Shown here in pieces: positions 20,532 to 29,655 of a stretch of 64,000 nt of DNA (positions within the stretch are counted from its first letter, which is position 1; every line of letters starts with the position of its first letter). Origin of the DNA: Haliscomenobacter sp. (GTDB lineage Bacteria > Bacteroidota > Bacteroidia > Chitinophagales > Saprospiraceae); NCBI GenBank assembly GCA_016713275.1, contig JADJPL010000008.1, positions 248,001 through 312,000 on the forward strand. The letters are read 5' to 3'. Position numbers and translations under genes: made by a program. The notes under the pieces were generated by a model, which was not told the DNA's origin, made no database searches, and was given only the letters and a program-made list of their open reading frames with translations.

Positions 20532-22932
20532 TTACCGTAACTTGCGCCTTTTTAACCCCTCTCCTACCGCTTCCAGAACGATCTCCCCTGCCGAATCTGC
20601 GCTTTGCAGGATCAGCTGGCATTTGCCATTGAACAGACGCCGCTGCCAGGCGCCTTCCGGGCACTTATCCGGTTCGTGGCTACTGGGGTCGCCATTGCCC
20701 ACGCCGATGATCCGTCCAGGACCTTTAATAGAAAACCGGATCAGATCATTTGCTGTTGGGACTTCCCGCCCCTGAGCATCCACGACATGGACGTTCACTA
20801 CAGCCGCGGCAGCGCCATCGGCCCGAAGGGTGGTCCGGTCGGGTACGAGAACCATCTGGTAAGCCGGGCCGGTCGTTTCCACTTTGGTCCGCACCTCGCG
20901 CCCGGCGTAGTATCCGGTAGCTTCTAACACTCCCGGTTGATAGGGGACTTCCCATTGCAGGTGCTTGTTACGCGGCATGGCTTTTTTGCCCAGGCTTTTG
21001 CCGTTGAGGAATAGTTCCACCTCGTCAGCATTAGAGTTCACCCAAACGTCGATGGGCTGCCCTTCTTTCCCCTGCCAGTTCCAATGCGGGGAAATGTGGA
21101 GCACATCTTCCTTTTTCCACCAGGACTGGTAGTAGTAATAGATGTTTTTCGGGAAGCCCATGTCCATGATCCCAAAGTGGGAATTGATGTTGGGCCATTG
21201 GTAAGGCGTAGGTTCGCCCCGGTAATCCAGGCCCGTCCAGACAAATCCGCCCATAAACCAGGGGTTCTCGGCGCAAAGCGGCCACCAGGCTTCCGCCGTG
21301 CTGGCCCACCAGGGGGCCGTAATATCCTGATCGGGCACATAAGCCCTGACGGTATCCTTCTCATAAATCCCCCGGGTGGTGACCGTGCTTCCCATCTCCG
21401 TGCCCACAATTGGCTGGCCAGGGTGGTCGCGGTGGTAATCCACCACCCCCTCGTGGCGGTAATTGAACCCGCGCACGGGAATCACCTCATTGATTCCACT
21501 AAACACATTGGCCAGGTCGGCGGCATAGGTTGCAGTTCGGGTGGGGTCGAGTTTCTGGAGGAAGGCCAGCATGGTTTGGGCGATTCGTTTTCCGGTGTTA
21601 TTCGTTTGCACCCATCCCTCTTCATTTCCGATCGACCACATGAACATGCTTGGGTGGTTGCGGTCGCGGCGAACCAGCCGCTCGAATTGGGACACATATT
21701 CCGGGCTGCTGTTGAGCAGGCGGGTTTCATCCATCACCAGCATCCCCAGGCTATCGCATGCGTCCAGCAATTCGGGTGTAGGCGGGTTGTGGCTGGCCCG
21801 ATACGCATTGACGCCCAATTCCTTCAGCAGCCGGATGCGGTAGTACTGCAACTCATCCGGCAACGCGCTGCCGACACCCGCATGGTCCTGGTGGCAGTTG
21901 ACGCCCTGGACTTTCACCGGCTTGCCGTTCAGCAGCAAACCCTGGCTGGCGCTGATCTCAATTTGCCGCACCCCGAAACGCGTTTCCAGGGTATCGGCCA
22001 CCGTTTTTCCTTTGCGAACCACCGTTACCAATCGGTAGAGATAGGGATCTTCGAGCGACCAAAGCCGGGGCCGCGAAGAATCAATTCCTGCTTCAACGTC
22101 GTTTTGCCCTGGGCGTCAAGGGTAAACGGCGTTTCGGGGCTTTGGGAAAGCTTTTTCCCGTTGCGGTCCGCAATATACATGTAGGCGCTGCCGCTGTTTT
22201 GCTGGTTCAGGTCATTGACCACATCGGCCTGAACCGATACCAGGGAAGTAGGGCCTATTCCCCCGGGTATGAACAAACACCCCGTCGATGTCCACGTGGA
22301 GCGGATCCAGGCGGTGCAGCCAAACGTGACGGTAAATACCTGCGCCTTCGTAAACCAGCCCTCGTATTGGGTTGCGTCTACGCGGACGACCAACGCATTG
22401 GGCTGATCATAGCGGAGGTAATCCGTCATGTCGTACGCCATACCGATATAGCCGCTCGTTGCGGCCCAGGTAAAACCCATTGACCCAGACCTGGCATCGC
22501 GGAAAATACCGTCGAATTGAATAACGAACCGCCGGGTGGAATCCGCCGCAGGGATCGTGAAGATCTTCCGGTACCAGCCGATGCTGGTTTCCGGAAAGAG
22601 GCCGCCAACGGGTTTGTACTCCGGCGCCATGACGTCGAAATTATCGACGTTGACAAAGGGCAACCCGACGGCCCAGTCGTGCGGTACATTGAGCCTCCGC
22701 CAGGCCGAATCGTCAAATTGACCTCCAGCGCGGTTTTATCCGTTTTTCCGGTTTTGGAAAAATCGTCGCGACGGAAAAATTGGAAATCCTTGGCCGGATC
22801 AGCTGCATGGCCGAAATGAAATTTCCAGTCCCGGTCGAAGTTAGTCTTTTGATGCCCATTGACGCTCTGGGAAAAGAGGCCATTCGCAGACAAAAGACTC
22901 AGAAAAATCCACAAAAAGGCGATTCGGTTCAT
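20532..22932 (-). CDS. Glycoside hydrolase family 2 (beta-galactosidase-like), frameshifted
   Basis: The signal peptide (MNRIAFLWIFLSLLSANGLFSQ) starts at 22932. The N-terminal sugar-binding domain is split over three frames (breaks near 22720, 22480-22260 and 22030) but recognisable: NVPHDWAVGLPF, GWYRKIFTIP, FDGIFRDA. The intact 3' fragment (22031-20532, about 500 residues) has the TIM barrel with VQGVNCHQDHAGVGSALP, RASHNPPTPELLDACD and SIGNEEG (acid/base Glu). GTEMGS holds the probable nucleophile Glu, and GGFVWTGLDYRGEPTPY follows. A DUF4982-like and an Ig-like domain close the protein. Family 2 enzymes of this layout remove beta-linked galactose, glucuronate or mannose from glycans. Location is periplasmic or extracellular. 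Confidence 0.85.
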
Positions 22933-23270
22933 CTGTCCAAAGGTTAGTTGCCAAAACCTTTAAAGATAAAAAACAGGGGGCTTTTAGAGGCGGATTCTGG
23001 TGAAAAACACAGGGTCCCTGTTGTGCGTAGACTTCCGTCTACGCGTCTGTTCAATCTTCAGATTGCTTGCATAGTCTTCGGCCATTAGGCGCATTGCTTC
23101 ATTGTCTGAACTATGATTTACATGATGAAAGGATGGCCATGATGTAGCCCGGATTTTCCAACTGGCGAGGTTTACGCCGGTCAGGGGACCGGCGGATAGT
23201 TCCGCACGGAATCTGCGGATTCCGGCGAACATGGGGAATCTGATCTCGGCCTCGCGCCGGGACGGCGAAC
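22933..23270. repeat. Compound dispersed repeat (modules A + B), second copy, opposite strand
   Basis: 23011-23240 is close to the reverse complement of 13079-13322: hairpins CGTAGAC-TTCC-GTCTACG and CAATCT-TC-AGATTG, then the shared spacer, then repeat B with GAATC-CGCA-GATTC in place of the GAAATC stem. No gene was recognised between 22933 and 23451. Confidence 0.8.
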
Positions 23271-23280
23271 ATGGCTTTCA

Positions 23281-23455
23281 ACCTTGAAGCGACCGTCCCC
23301 CCGTCTCCCGTCCACCGTCCCCGTCTCCCGTCTCCCGTCCACCGTCTCCCGTCTCCCGTCTACCGTCTACCGTCCACCGTCCACCGTCCACCGTCTCCCG
23401 TCCACCGTCTCCCGTCCACCGTCTCCCCGTCCACCGTCCACTGTCTACCGTCTAA
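23281..23455 (-). repeat. CCGTCTC/CCGTCCA heptamer array in the 3' trailer of the second serine hydrolase
   Basis: More than 20 degenerate heptamers (CCGTCTC, CCGTCCA, CCGTCTA). In the sense of the minus-strand gene ending at 23452 they read GACGGTGG or GACGGGA, the G-rich form found in other trailers. Confidence 0.75.
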
Positions 23456-24903
23456 CCATCTCCTCCCGCCTCCGACGCGCATCCCGGCGACTTTCCCGTT
23501 GGGGCCGAGGGAGAACTGATGGTGTAGGGATCGTCCCAGAACAGGTTGACATGCCCCGGAAGGTGTCGAAATGCCAGTGCTCGAGTTTCAGGGTGAGTTC
23601 GGCGGTTTGTTTGATTTCCAGGGCGCCGTTGTTCAGGGTTACCACGACTTCTCCGTAAAGGGGTGCCCGTAGGTACCGGCATAATCAGTCAGGGGAAGGC
23701 TGGGTTTGGTATTGGCGGCCCGCTGCTGGACGAGGCGCTGCTTACTTTGGTCGGCGCGGATCGCCAGGCCGTCGTACAAGGCTTTCATTTCAGCGCTCCA
23801 ATCGCGGCTTGCGCCGGTATTTCCGAAATAATCAAACGCTTTGTACATCAGGGCGTGGCGAACTCCGCATGGTCCAGGTTGCCGGAGACATAAACCCCAG
23901 GTTTTGGGAAGGCAGCAAACCAATGATTGCGGTGGTGCCGTCCATGCTTCCAGATGAAAATGGACCGTTTTCCATATAGTCGTGCTGGAACCAGCCGAAT
24001 GCGTACGTCGTCCAGGTTGGTTTGGTGAGGGCGACGGTCGGGTAAAACTGGTCCTGCGGTACCAGGGTTTGGGGCTTCAGCCATTCGGCGTACGTTTCCG
24101 GTTTCAGGAGGCGCTTGCCGTTCACTTTGGCGCTATCGAGTACAAACCGCATCCATTTGCTCAATCTTCTACTGAAGACCAAACCGAGCCAGCGGCGCCC
24201 ACTTCGTCCACGGCCATATCCCGAATCGGAACAATGCTTCCCTTCACCCGGTAGTGGGGCGTGGAGCGGTTGGTTTGTACCTGGCTTTCGGCGAACGTCG
24301 AATAGGTGTTGGTCATTCCAATAGGCTCAAACAGGCGCTTTTTGACAAACGCACTCCAGGGCATGCCGCTCACGCGCGCGATGACTTCCCCGCCGCGAAG
24401 TACATGACGTTCTGGTAGGTATATCCGCCGCGCACGGATAGCTCAGCGGAATAAACTGCATCCGGCGCAGGATCTCTTTAGCGCCGAGGTTAGCTGGCAT
24501 ACCACAGGTGATCGGCGTTCGCCAGCCCGGCGTTGTGGGTGAGCAGGTCCCGCACCCGGACCGTCCGGGTGACAAACGGATCGGCGAGCTGAAACTCGGG
24601 CAGGTGTTTGATCACCGGATCGTCCCAGGCCACCTTCCCTTCATCCACCAAAATCGCCATGGCCGCAGCCGTCATGGCTTTGGTCGTGGAACAGATTCCG
24701 TAAATGGTCTGCGCATTCACCTGTCCGGGCTCTCCTAATTTCCGGACCCCATATCCTTTGGCCATTAAAACCTTCCCATCTTTCACCACGGCAACAGCCA
24801 GCCCGGGTACTTCCCATTGCTTGACCGCCTGCTCGACGTAGCGGTCGAAGGTGGCTACGTCGGGTTGGGAAAAGAGGGGGATGCATATCAAAAGGAAAGC
24901 CAT
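23452..24903 (-). pseudogene. Class-C beta-lactamase-like serine hydrolase with DUF3471 domain, multiple frameshifts
   Basis: The 5' fragment (24903-24490) has a signal peptide and the catalytic STTK (ICSTTKAMTAAAMAILVDEG), then RVRDLLTHNAGL. Following fragments carry a YQNVMYF segment (YxN motif), FVKKRLFEPIGMTNT, GSVWSSVED, FGWFQHDYMENG and GSMDGTTAIIG, where the KTG-equivalent region lies. The C-terminal part (LTDYAGTYGHPF, ALEIKQTAELTLKLEHWHFD) is a DUF3471-type domain. There are at least four breaks (near 24490, 24390, 24165, 23900 and 23640). The order of domains is complete, so indel errors are plausible. The 3' end is uncertain by tens of bases. The fold covers D-Ala-D-Ala peptidases, esterases and beta-lactamases. 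Confidence 0.7.
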
Positions 24904-24904
24904 G

Positions 24905-25022
24905 AAACAACAGGATTTTCATTTTTATAATTGGTTTTTAATATATTATATATTTTATATTTATTTTTGGCAAATTAGGCATTGAATGCCTAATTTGCCA
25001 ATATTTTTTTTATTTCTTTCCT
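24905..25022. other. AT-rich island with a perfect 16-bp-stem palindrome
   Basis: This 118-base gap between the two minus-strand genes is far richer in A+T than its surroundings. GGCAAATTAGGCAT (24969-24982) and ATGCCTAATTTGCC (24986-24999) form a perfect stem with a TGA loop, extendable to 24967-25001. A T-tract follows on the plus strand. It may terminate the amidohydrolase transcript, bind a dimeric regulator, or provide the promoter of the serine hydrolase. Confidence 0.65.
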
Positions 25023-26693
25023 TTACAAACCTCCCTGCGGCTTTCTTTTTGTAGGTTCTCCATCCTCCAGCACCTGAACTCCATTGACGAACGCGTGTTG
25101 CATACCCGTCGCGTCTTGGTGGGGATTTTCAAAGGTGGCGTGATCGGCGATCGTGTTGGGATCAAAGAGAACGATGTCGGCGAAATAGCCGGGCTGGAGC
25201 TTGCCGCGTTTGGCAATGCCCAGGTTTTCGCAAGGCAGGGCGCTGAGCTTGCGGATGGCTTCTTCCAGCGGGATGACTTTTTCCTCCCGCACGTATTTCC
25301 CCAGGAGCCGGGCGAAATTGCCGTAAGCCCGGGGTGGGTAGCGGATTTGAGAAAGTCGCCTTCCGCCGCCAGGGCGCCCGCATCCGAGCCAAAACTCATG
25401 TAGGGGAGTTTGATCTGCTTTTTGACATTGTCTTCCGACATCATGAAATACACGGTTCCCACCCGGGTGCCGTCTTCTACGACGAGGTCCATCGCCGTCT
25501 CCTCTGGGCTTTTCCCGCGCAGTTTGGCTACTTCAGCGAGCGTTTTGCCGGTGTATTTTTTCAGGGTATCGTTTTTGAATTCGACCAGAAGCAGGTTTTC
25601 TGGCTCCGGCGGCGTAGTAGAGGTTTTCCCAATCCTGGGGCGTCGCTTCTCATTTCGGCCAGTACCTTTGTCCGGATCTTAGGGTCTTTGAGCCGTCCGG
25701 CCCAGGCGTCGTACCCGCCTTCCTGGACCCAGGGCGGCATGGAGGCGTCGAGGCCGGTAGCCCCGGCGATATAGGTGTACATATCGGTCGTGATTCGCAA
25801 ACCCGCCGCCCGGGCGCTGTCGATTTTAACGATCACCTGGTCCATTTTGGGCCAGTTGCTCTTCCCCCCGGCTTTGAGGTGGTAGATCTCTGCGGGCAGT
25901 CCGGCTTCTTTGGCGATGCGCATCGTTTCATCCACGGCCTCCAGGATCTTGTTGCCTTCGCTGCGCATGTGCGTGATGTACATGCCCCCGTATTCGGCGG
26001 CAACTTTGCAGAGGGCGATCAGTTCGTCGGTGTTGGCGTAGAAAGCGGGGGCGTAGATCAGAGACGACCCGATGCCCAGAGCGCCTTCTTCCATCGCCTG
26101 GCGGGCCAAGTCCTGCATACGGGACAATTCCTCCGGCGTAGGCGGGCGGTTGTCGTACCCACCTCGTGGATGCGCAAGGTGGTGGCGCCCACGAAGGAAG
26201 CGATGTTCATCGACACGCCTTTATCTTCCAGGGTTTGGAGGTATTCGCCCAGGGTAGTCCAGGAAACGTCAAACTTAATATCTCCCTGCTGGGCTTCGGT
26301 ACCGGCTTTCATTTCGTCGTTGAGCGGCCCCATCGACCAGCCTTCTCCAAATACTTCCAGCGTCACGCCTTGCTTGAGGTCGCTGGCGCCGCGGGGGTCT
26401 ACGAGCAGGCTCTCGGTTGCCCAACTCAGCATGTTCACAAACCCGGGCCCCACGGCCAAGCCTTTGGCATCGATTTCTTTGATTCCCTTGGCGTTGCCGA
26501 TATCGCCCACCAGGGCGATGGTGTCGGCGTTCACCGCAATGCTGCCCGTGATGGGCGCTCCGCCGGAGCCGTCGTAAATGGTGGCATTGCGGATCACCAA
26601 ATCGTAGGTCACCGCCGGCTTACAGGAAAACAGCGCCCCCAGCAGCAAAAGCAAACTGAAGCGATTAAGCAAATAATAACCCTTTGACATCAT
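25023..26693 (-). CDS. N-acyl-D-amino-acid deacylase-like amidohydrolase, lipoprotein, metal motif altered (frameshifted)
   Basis: The start MMSKGYYLLNRFSLLLLLGALFSC is a lipoprotein signal. The family opening VIRNATIYDGSGGAPITGS is clear. Where relatives have GFIDxHxH, this protein has GPGFVNMLSWATES: the two metal-binding His are absent. GVTLEVFGEGWSMGPLND marks a known subgroup with this feature. After a shift near 26130 come LGIGSSLIYAPAFYA, MYITHMRSEG and EIYHLKAGG. Later fragments carry SFGSDAGA (Asp ligand) and LGIAKRGKLQPGYFADIVLF. Breaks lie near 26130, 25640 and 25310. The total is about 555 residues. It probably acts in the periplasm on D-aminoacyl compounds, but the missing HxH makes the chemistry uncertain. 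Confidence 0.75.
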
Positions 26694-26814
26694 GGCTAAT
26701 AGGTATTCCTGGTGAATTAATGTTACGAAAGATACGTATTCCGGGATTTAATAGCGAAAAACGCCGTATTATAGCAAATAAAATTCGAATAGCGCCGGTC
26801 CTTAGACCAGATAA

Positions 26815-26967
26815 GGGGCCGCCTCAAAAGACCCTTTGCCCCGGTATGAAGGTATTTATTTTTTTTTCATTTTCAACAAAAATTGCAAAGCAATTTTTAT
26901 TGAAATTGAAAAAAAGAAAACATTTTATTGCTGCCTTGGGCAAGAACCGTCTTATGAGACAGCCCCC
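26815..26967. mobile_element. MITE-like element, copy 1
   Basis: About 152 bp bounded by GGGGCCGCCTCAAAAGAC and the complement of GGGGGCTGTCTCATAAGAC. The centre is a near-perfect palindrome built on AAAAATTGC-AAA-GCAATTTTT. Three relatives lie at 41836, 43754 and 45170. No transposase is encoded. Nothing else was recognised in the 26694-27046 gap except the leader array before 27047. Confidence 0.75.
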
Positions 26968-26997
26968 AAGATCACACTTCACCCAGCATTCGCACTA

Positions 26998-27042
26998 CCT
27001 CCTTTACATCTTCTACATCCTTTGCATCCTCTACATCCTGAA
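26998..27042 (+). repeat. CTACATCC array in the 5' leader of the lactonase gene
   Basis: Four to five 9-base units (TACATCTTC, TACATCCTT, TACATCCTG) free of G over most of their length, ending five bases before the ATG at 27047. Confidence 0.7.
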
Positions 27043-27046
27043 ACCC

Positions 27047-27877
27047 ATGAAAATCGACGCCCACCAACACTTCTGGCAATACGACCCCGGAGAATATGCC
27101 TGGATCAGCGAGGCCATGCCGCAACTAAAAAGGGATTTGCTGCCCCAGGACCTCGAGCCCTTGCTCAAAGAGAAAGGATACGATGGATGCGTAGCGGTGC
27201 AAGCCCGGCAAACCGAACGCGAAACCGAGTTTCTTGCCGGGCTCGCAGCACGGTTTCCCTTCATCCGGGGGGTGGTAGGCTGGGTGGACCTGAAGCATCC
27301 CGACCTGGCCAAACGCCTGGACCATTTTCGCATCAACCCGGTCATCAAAGGCTTCCGCCATATTGTGCAGGACGAGCCGGACGACCGCTTCCTGGTAGAC
27401 GAGCGGTTCGTGCAAGGCGTCCGGATGCTGGGAGAATACGGCTTCACCTACGACATCCTGGTATACGAAAAACACCTGCCCGTCGTAGCCGATTTTCTGG
27501 AGAAATGCCCCGATCAGCCCTTCGTGCTGGACCATATTGGCAAGCCGGATATCCGCCGGGGTATGAGCGCCCAATGGAAAGAGGGGATTCAACGCATCGC
27601 CGGGCATCCGCATGTCTACTGCAAACTTTCCGGATTAGTCACCGAAGCGGAATGGAATTCCTGGCACGCGGACGGTTTTTTCCCTTACCTTCATCACGTA
27701 TACGAGGCCTTCGGCCCCGACCGCCTGATGATCGGCTCCGACTGGCCCGTATGCCTCCTCGCCGCACCCGGCTACGCCCAAACGGTCGAAATCGTCGAAG
27801 CGTTCCTCGCTCCCCTCACCCCCGAAACGCAAACCAATATTTTGGGCGAAAATGCGCGCAGGTTTTATGATCTTTAG
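27047..27877 (+). CDS. Amidohydrolase family 2, probable L-fuconolactonase
   Basis: Of the long open frame, only the part from ATG 27047 matches the family (276 residues). It starts MKIDAHQHFWQYDPGEYAWI, with the HxH metal site, and contains the GYDGCVAVQA strand, then KGFRHIVQDEPDD, PFVLDHIGKPDI (His), VYCKLSGL and LMIGSDWPVCLLAAPG with the Asp ligand. These are standard for the metal-dependent lactonase branch that includes L-fucono- and L-rhamnono-lactonases. The following fucose permease and mutarotase support L-fuconolactonase, the ring-opening step of the oxidative fucose pathway. It is cytoplasmic. The dehydrogenase and dehydratase of the pathway are not in the window. Confidence 0.85.
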   Translation: MKIDAHQHFWQYDPGEYAWISEAMPQLKRDLLPQDLEPLLKEKGYDGCVAVQARQTERETEFLAGLAARFPFIRGVVGWVDLKHPDLAKRLDHFRINPVIKGFRHIVQDEPDDRFLVDERFVQGVRMLGEYGFTYDILVYEKHLPVVADFLEKCPDQPFVLDHIGKPDIRRGMSAQWKEGIQRIAGHPHVYCKLSGLVTEAEWNSWHADGFFPYLHHVYEAFGPDRLMIGSDWPVCLLAAPGYAQTVEIVEAFLAPLTPETQTNILGENARRFYDL

Positions 27878-27894
27878 ATGCGCCTTCGCTGCCC

Positions 27895-27914
27895 AGACGC
27901 AAAATCTTGCGTCT
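27895..27914. terminator. Small perfect hairpin downstream of the lactonase gene
   Basis: AGACGCAA-AATC-TTGCGTCT is a perfect 8-bp stem 18 bases after the stop codon. It lacks a strong T-tract, so it may stabilise the 3' end rather than terminate. It resembles the other small hairpin modules in this window. Confidence 0.4.
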
Positions 27915-27985
27915 CTACCTACAAACCCCGTCGTAACCACTTAACCACCTAATCACTCAATCACTTAACCACCAACAACCTCCTC

Positions 27986-29221
27986 ATGCCAAAAAACAAA
28001 TACCTCCTCCCCCTAATCCTCGTAACCAGCCTGTTTTTTCTCTGGGGGATCGCCAACATCTTTAATTCGGCGTTAATCGCCCAGTTTCAACCCGTATTTG
28101 AGATCAAGCGGGCGCAGGCCCTGCTGGTAGAGACGGCCTTCTACCTGGGTTACTTTGTCATTGCGCTGCCTGCAGGCATCTTCATGGAAAAGTATTCCTA
28201 CAAAAAAGGGATTATCCTCGGCCTGTTGCTGTATGGCGTTGGCGCATTGCTGTTCATCCCGGCTGCGCAAGCCCTGATGTTTGGATTTTTCCTGGTAGCG
28301 TTGTTCATCATCGCCAGCGGGCTGGCCTTTCTGGAGACGGCGGCGAACCCCTACGTCACCATTCTGGGCGAACCCCAGACTGCGGTGCAGCGGCTCAACT
28401 TTTCCCAGTCCTTCAATGGGGTGGCGCTGGTCGTAGGCCCCTGGCTGGCCGGGATGCTCATCTTTGCCGGCAACGAAGGCGAGCTGCTCACCCTGGAAGC
28501 CAAAAAGCAGGCAGCCGAGGCGGTCATCCTGCCGTATGCCGGGTTGGCTGCGGTAGTGCTGCTGGTGGCGGTGCTGTTTTGGCGGTCGCACGTGCCGGAG
28601 CCCGACAAAGGCGAAGGGTTGCGGTTTGAATGGCGGATCTTCCGGCACCGGCACCTCACGATGGCGGTCCTTGCCCAGCTGTTCTACGTAGGCGCTCAGG
28701 CGGGGATTTGGGGCATCACGATCAACTACGTCATCGAGACGCTTCCTGGCGTCAGCAAAGAGGTGGCCTCCAAAAACTTCATGGCGGTGGGAACCCTGCT
28801 TTTTGTCGTCGGACGCTTTCTGGGCACGTTTTTGCTGGGGTATATCAAAGACAACCGCCTGCTGGGCGTATACGGGCTTCTGGCTTCCCTGCTTTGCGTC
28901 GGGGCGGTGGTCCTGACGGGCAAACCGGCGGTTTATTCGATCCTGGCGGTCAACTTTTTCATGTCGATCATGTTTCCGACGATCTTTGCACTGGGCGTAA
29001 AAGACCTGGGCCACGAGACCAAACTGGGTTCTTCGCTGATCATCATGGCCATTGTGGGTGGCGCCATCCTGCCGCCGGTGATGGGACTGATCGCCGATAA
29101 CGTGGGCATCCAGACCTCCTTCCTGCTGCCGGTGTTCTGCTTTCTGGTCGTCGCCTTTTATGGATTTCAGGGGTACAAACCCCGGGAACATGCGGATACG
29201 CTGGCCGCTCAAAACGCATAG
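27986..29221 (+). CDS. fucP: L-fucose:H+ symporter (MFS)
   Basis: 411 residues, about 12 membrane helices. It shares long stretches with E. coli FucP: SLFFLWGIAN, FYLGYFVIALPAGI, GLAFLETAANPYVTILG (the Glu corresponds to Glu135), AQLFYVGAQAGIWG, and the TIFALGVKDLG segment near helix 10. The position of the functionally important Asp46 (ANNLND in E. coli) is Ser here (ANIFNS). It imports L-fucose, or a related 6-deoxyhexose, across the inner membrane with protons. It follows the lactonase by 108 bases that include a G-poor CACTTAACCACC leader, and the mutarotase starts three bases after its stop. Confidence 0.9.
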   Translation: MPKNKYLLPLILVTSLFFLWGIANIFNSALIAQFQPVFEIKRAQALLVETAFYLGYFVIALPAGIFMEKYSYKKGIILGLLLYGVGALLFIPAAQALMFGFFLVALFIIASGLAFLETAANPYVTILGEPQTAVQRLNFSQSFNGVALVVGPWLAGMLIFAGNEGELLTLEAKKQAAEAVILPYAGLAAVVLLVAVLFWRSHVPEPDKGEGLRFEWRIFRHRHLTMAVLAQLFYVGAQAGIWGITINYVIETLPGVSKEVASKNFMAVGTLLFVVGRFLGTFLLGYIKDNRLLGVYGLLASLLCVGAVVLTGKPAVYSILAVNFFMSIMFPTIFALGVKDLGHETKLGSSLIIMAIVGGAILPPVMGLIADNVGIQTSFLLPVFCFLVVAFYGFQGYKPREHADTLAAQNA

Positions 29222-29224
29222 CCT

Positions 29225-29560
29225 ATGCCTCGCTACTGCCTCGCGCTGGATTTGAAAGACGATCCCGCCCTCATCGCCGAATACGAAGCCTATCACCGCG
29301 CCGTTTGGCCGGAAATCCTGGCCAGTATCCGGGATTCCGGCATCCTGGAGATGGCAATCTACCGCACCGGCAACCGCCTGTTTATGATTATGGAAACCGA
29401 AGCCGGTTTTTCGTTCGAAGAAAAAGCGAAACAGGATCTCGCCAACCCGCGCGTCCAGGAGTGGGAGCGCCTGATGTGGACCTATCAGCAGGCGCTCCCC
29501 CATGCCCGTCCCGGGGAGAAATGGGTGTTGATGGAGCGGGTGTTTGTGGTGGGCCTGTAG
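29225..29560 (+). CDS. L-rhamnose/L-fucose mutarotase (DUF718 family)
   Basis: 111 residues, standard family length. It has EYEAYHRAVWPEIL with the catalytic His, GILEMAIYRTGNRLFMIME, and the C-terminal region MWTYQQALPHARPGEKW with the conserved Trp. The family interconverts anomers of L-rhamnose. Members next to fucose genes are thought to serve L-fucose, which fits the three-base gap to fucP. The stop codon forms part of the hairpin at 29554-29638. It is cytoplasmic. Confidence 0.9.
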   Translation: MPRYCLALDLKDDPALIAEYEAYHRAVWPEILASIRDSGILEMAIYRTGNRLFMIMETEAGFSFEEKAKQDLANPRVQEWERLMWTYQQALPHARPGEKWVLMERVFVVGL

Positions 29561-29638
29561 CTCGGATTTACAATCCGAAGGTGTTTGGCGGATTGCAAAT
29601 CCGCAGAACATTCTCGGATTGCAAATCCGAGCTACAGG
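29554..29638. terminator. Nested hairpin cluster between convergent genes
   Basis: An outer perfect 16-bp pairing (CCTGTAGCTCGGATTT at 29554-29569 with 29623-29638) encloses three small perfect hairpins: CGGATT-TAC-AATCCG, GCGGATT-TGCA-AATCCGC and CGGATT-TGCA-AATCCG. It begins inside the last codons of the mutarotase gene and lies before the stop of the M28 peptidase gene, so it is well placed as a bidirectional terminator. Confidence 0.65.
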
Positions 29639-29655
29639 TACATTCGAGCCGCCAT

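Noticed and set aside
23271..23658. ORFs rich in repeated Ser-Pro-Val-His/Arg
   Set aside because: They translate the CCGTCCA/CCGTCTC trailer array and have no start context or homology.
26684..27046. N-terminal extension of the lactonase back to 26684
   Set aside because: The upstream codons translate the MITE and the CTACATCC array; the family begins at the MKIDAHQHF Met at 27047.
28073..29611. 512-codon open frame on the minus strand
   Set aside because: It is antisense to fucP and the mutarotase gene, is Gln/Arg/His-rich with no motif, and is incompatible with the clear proteins on the other strand.
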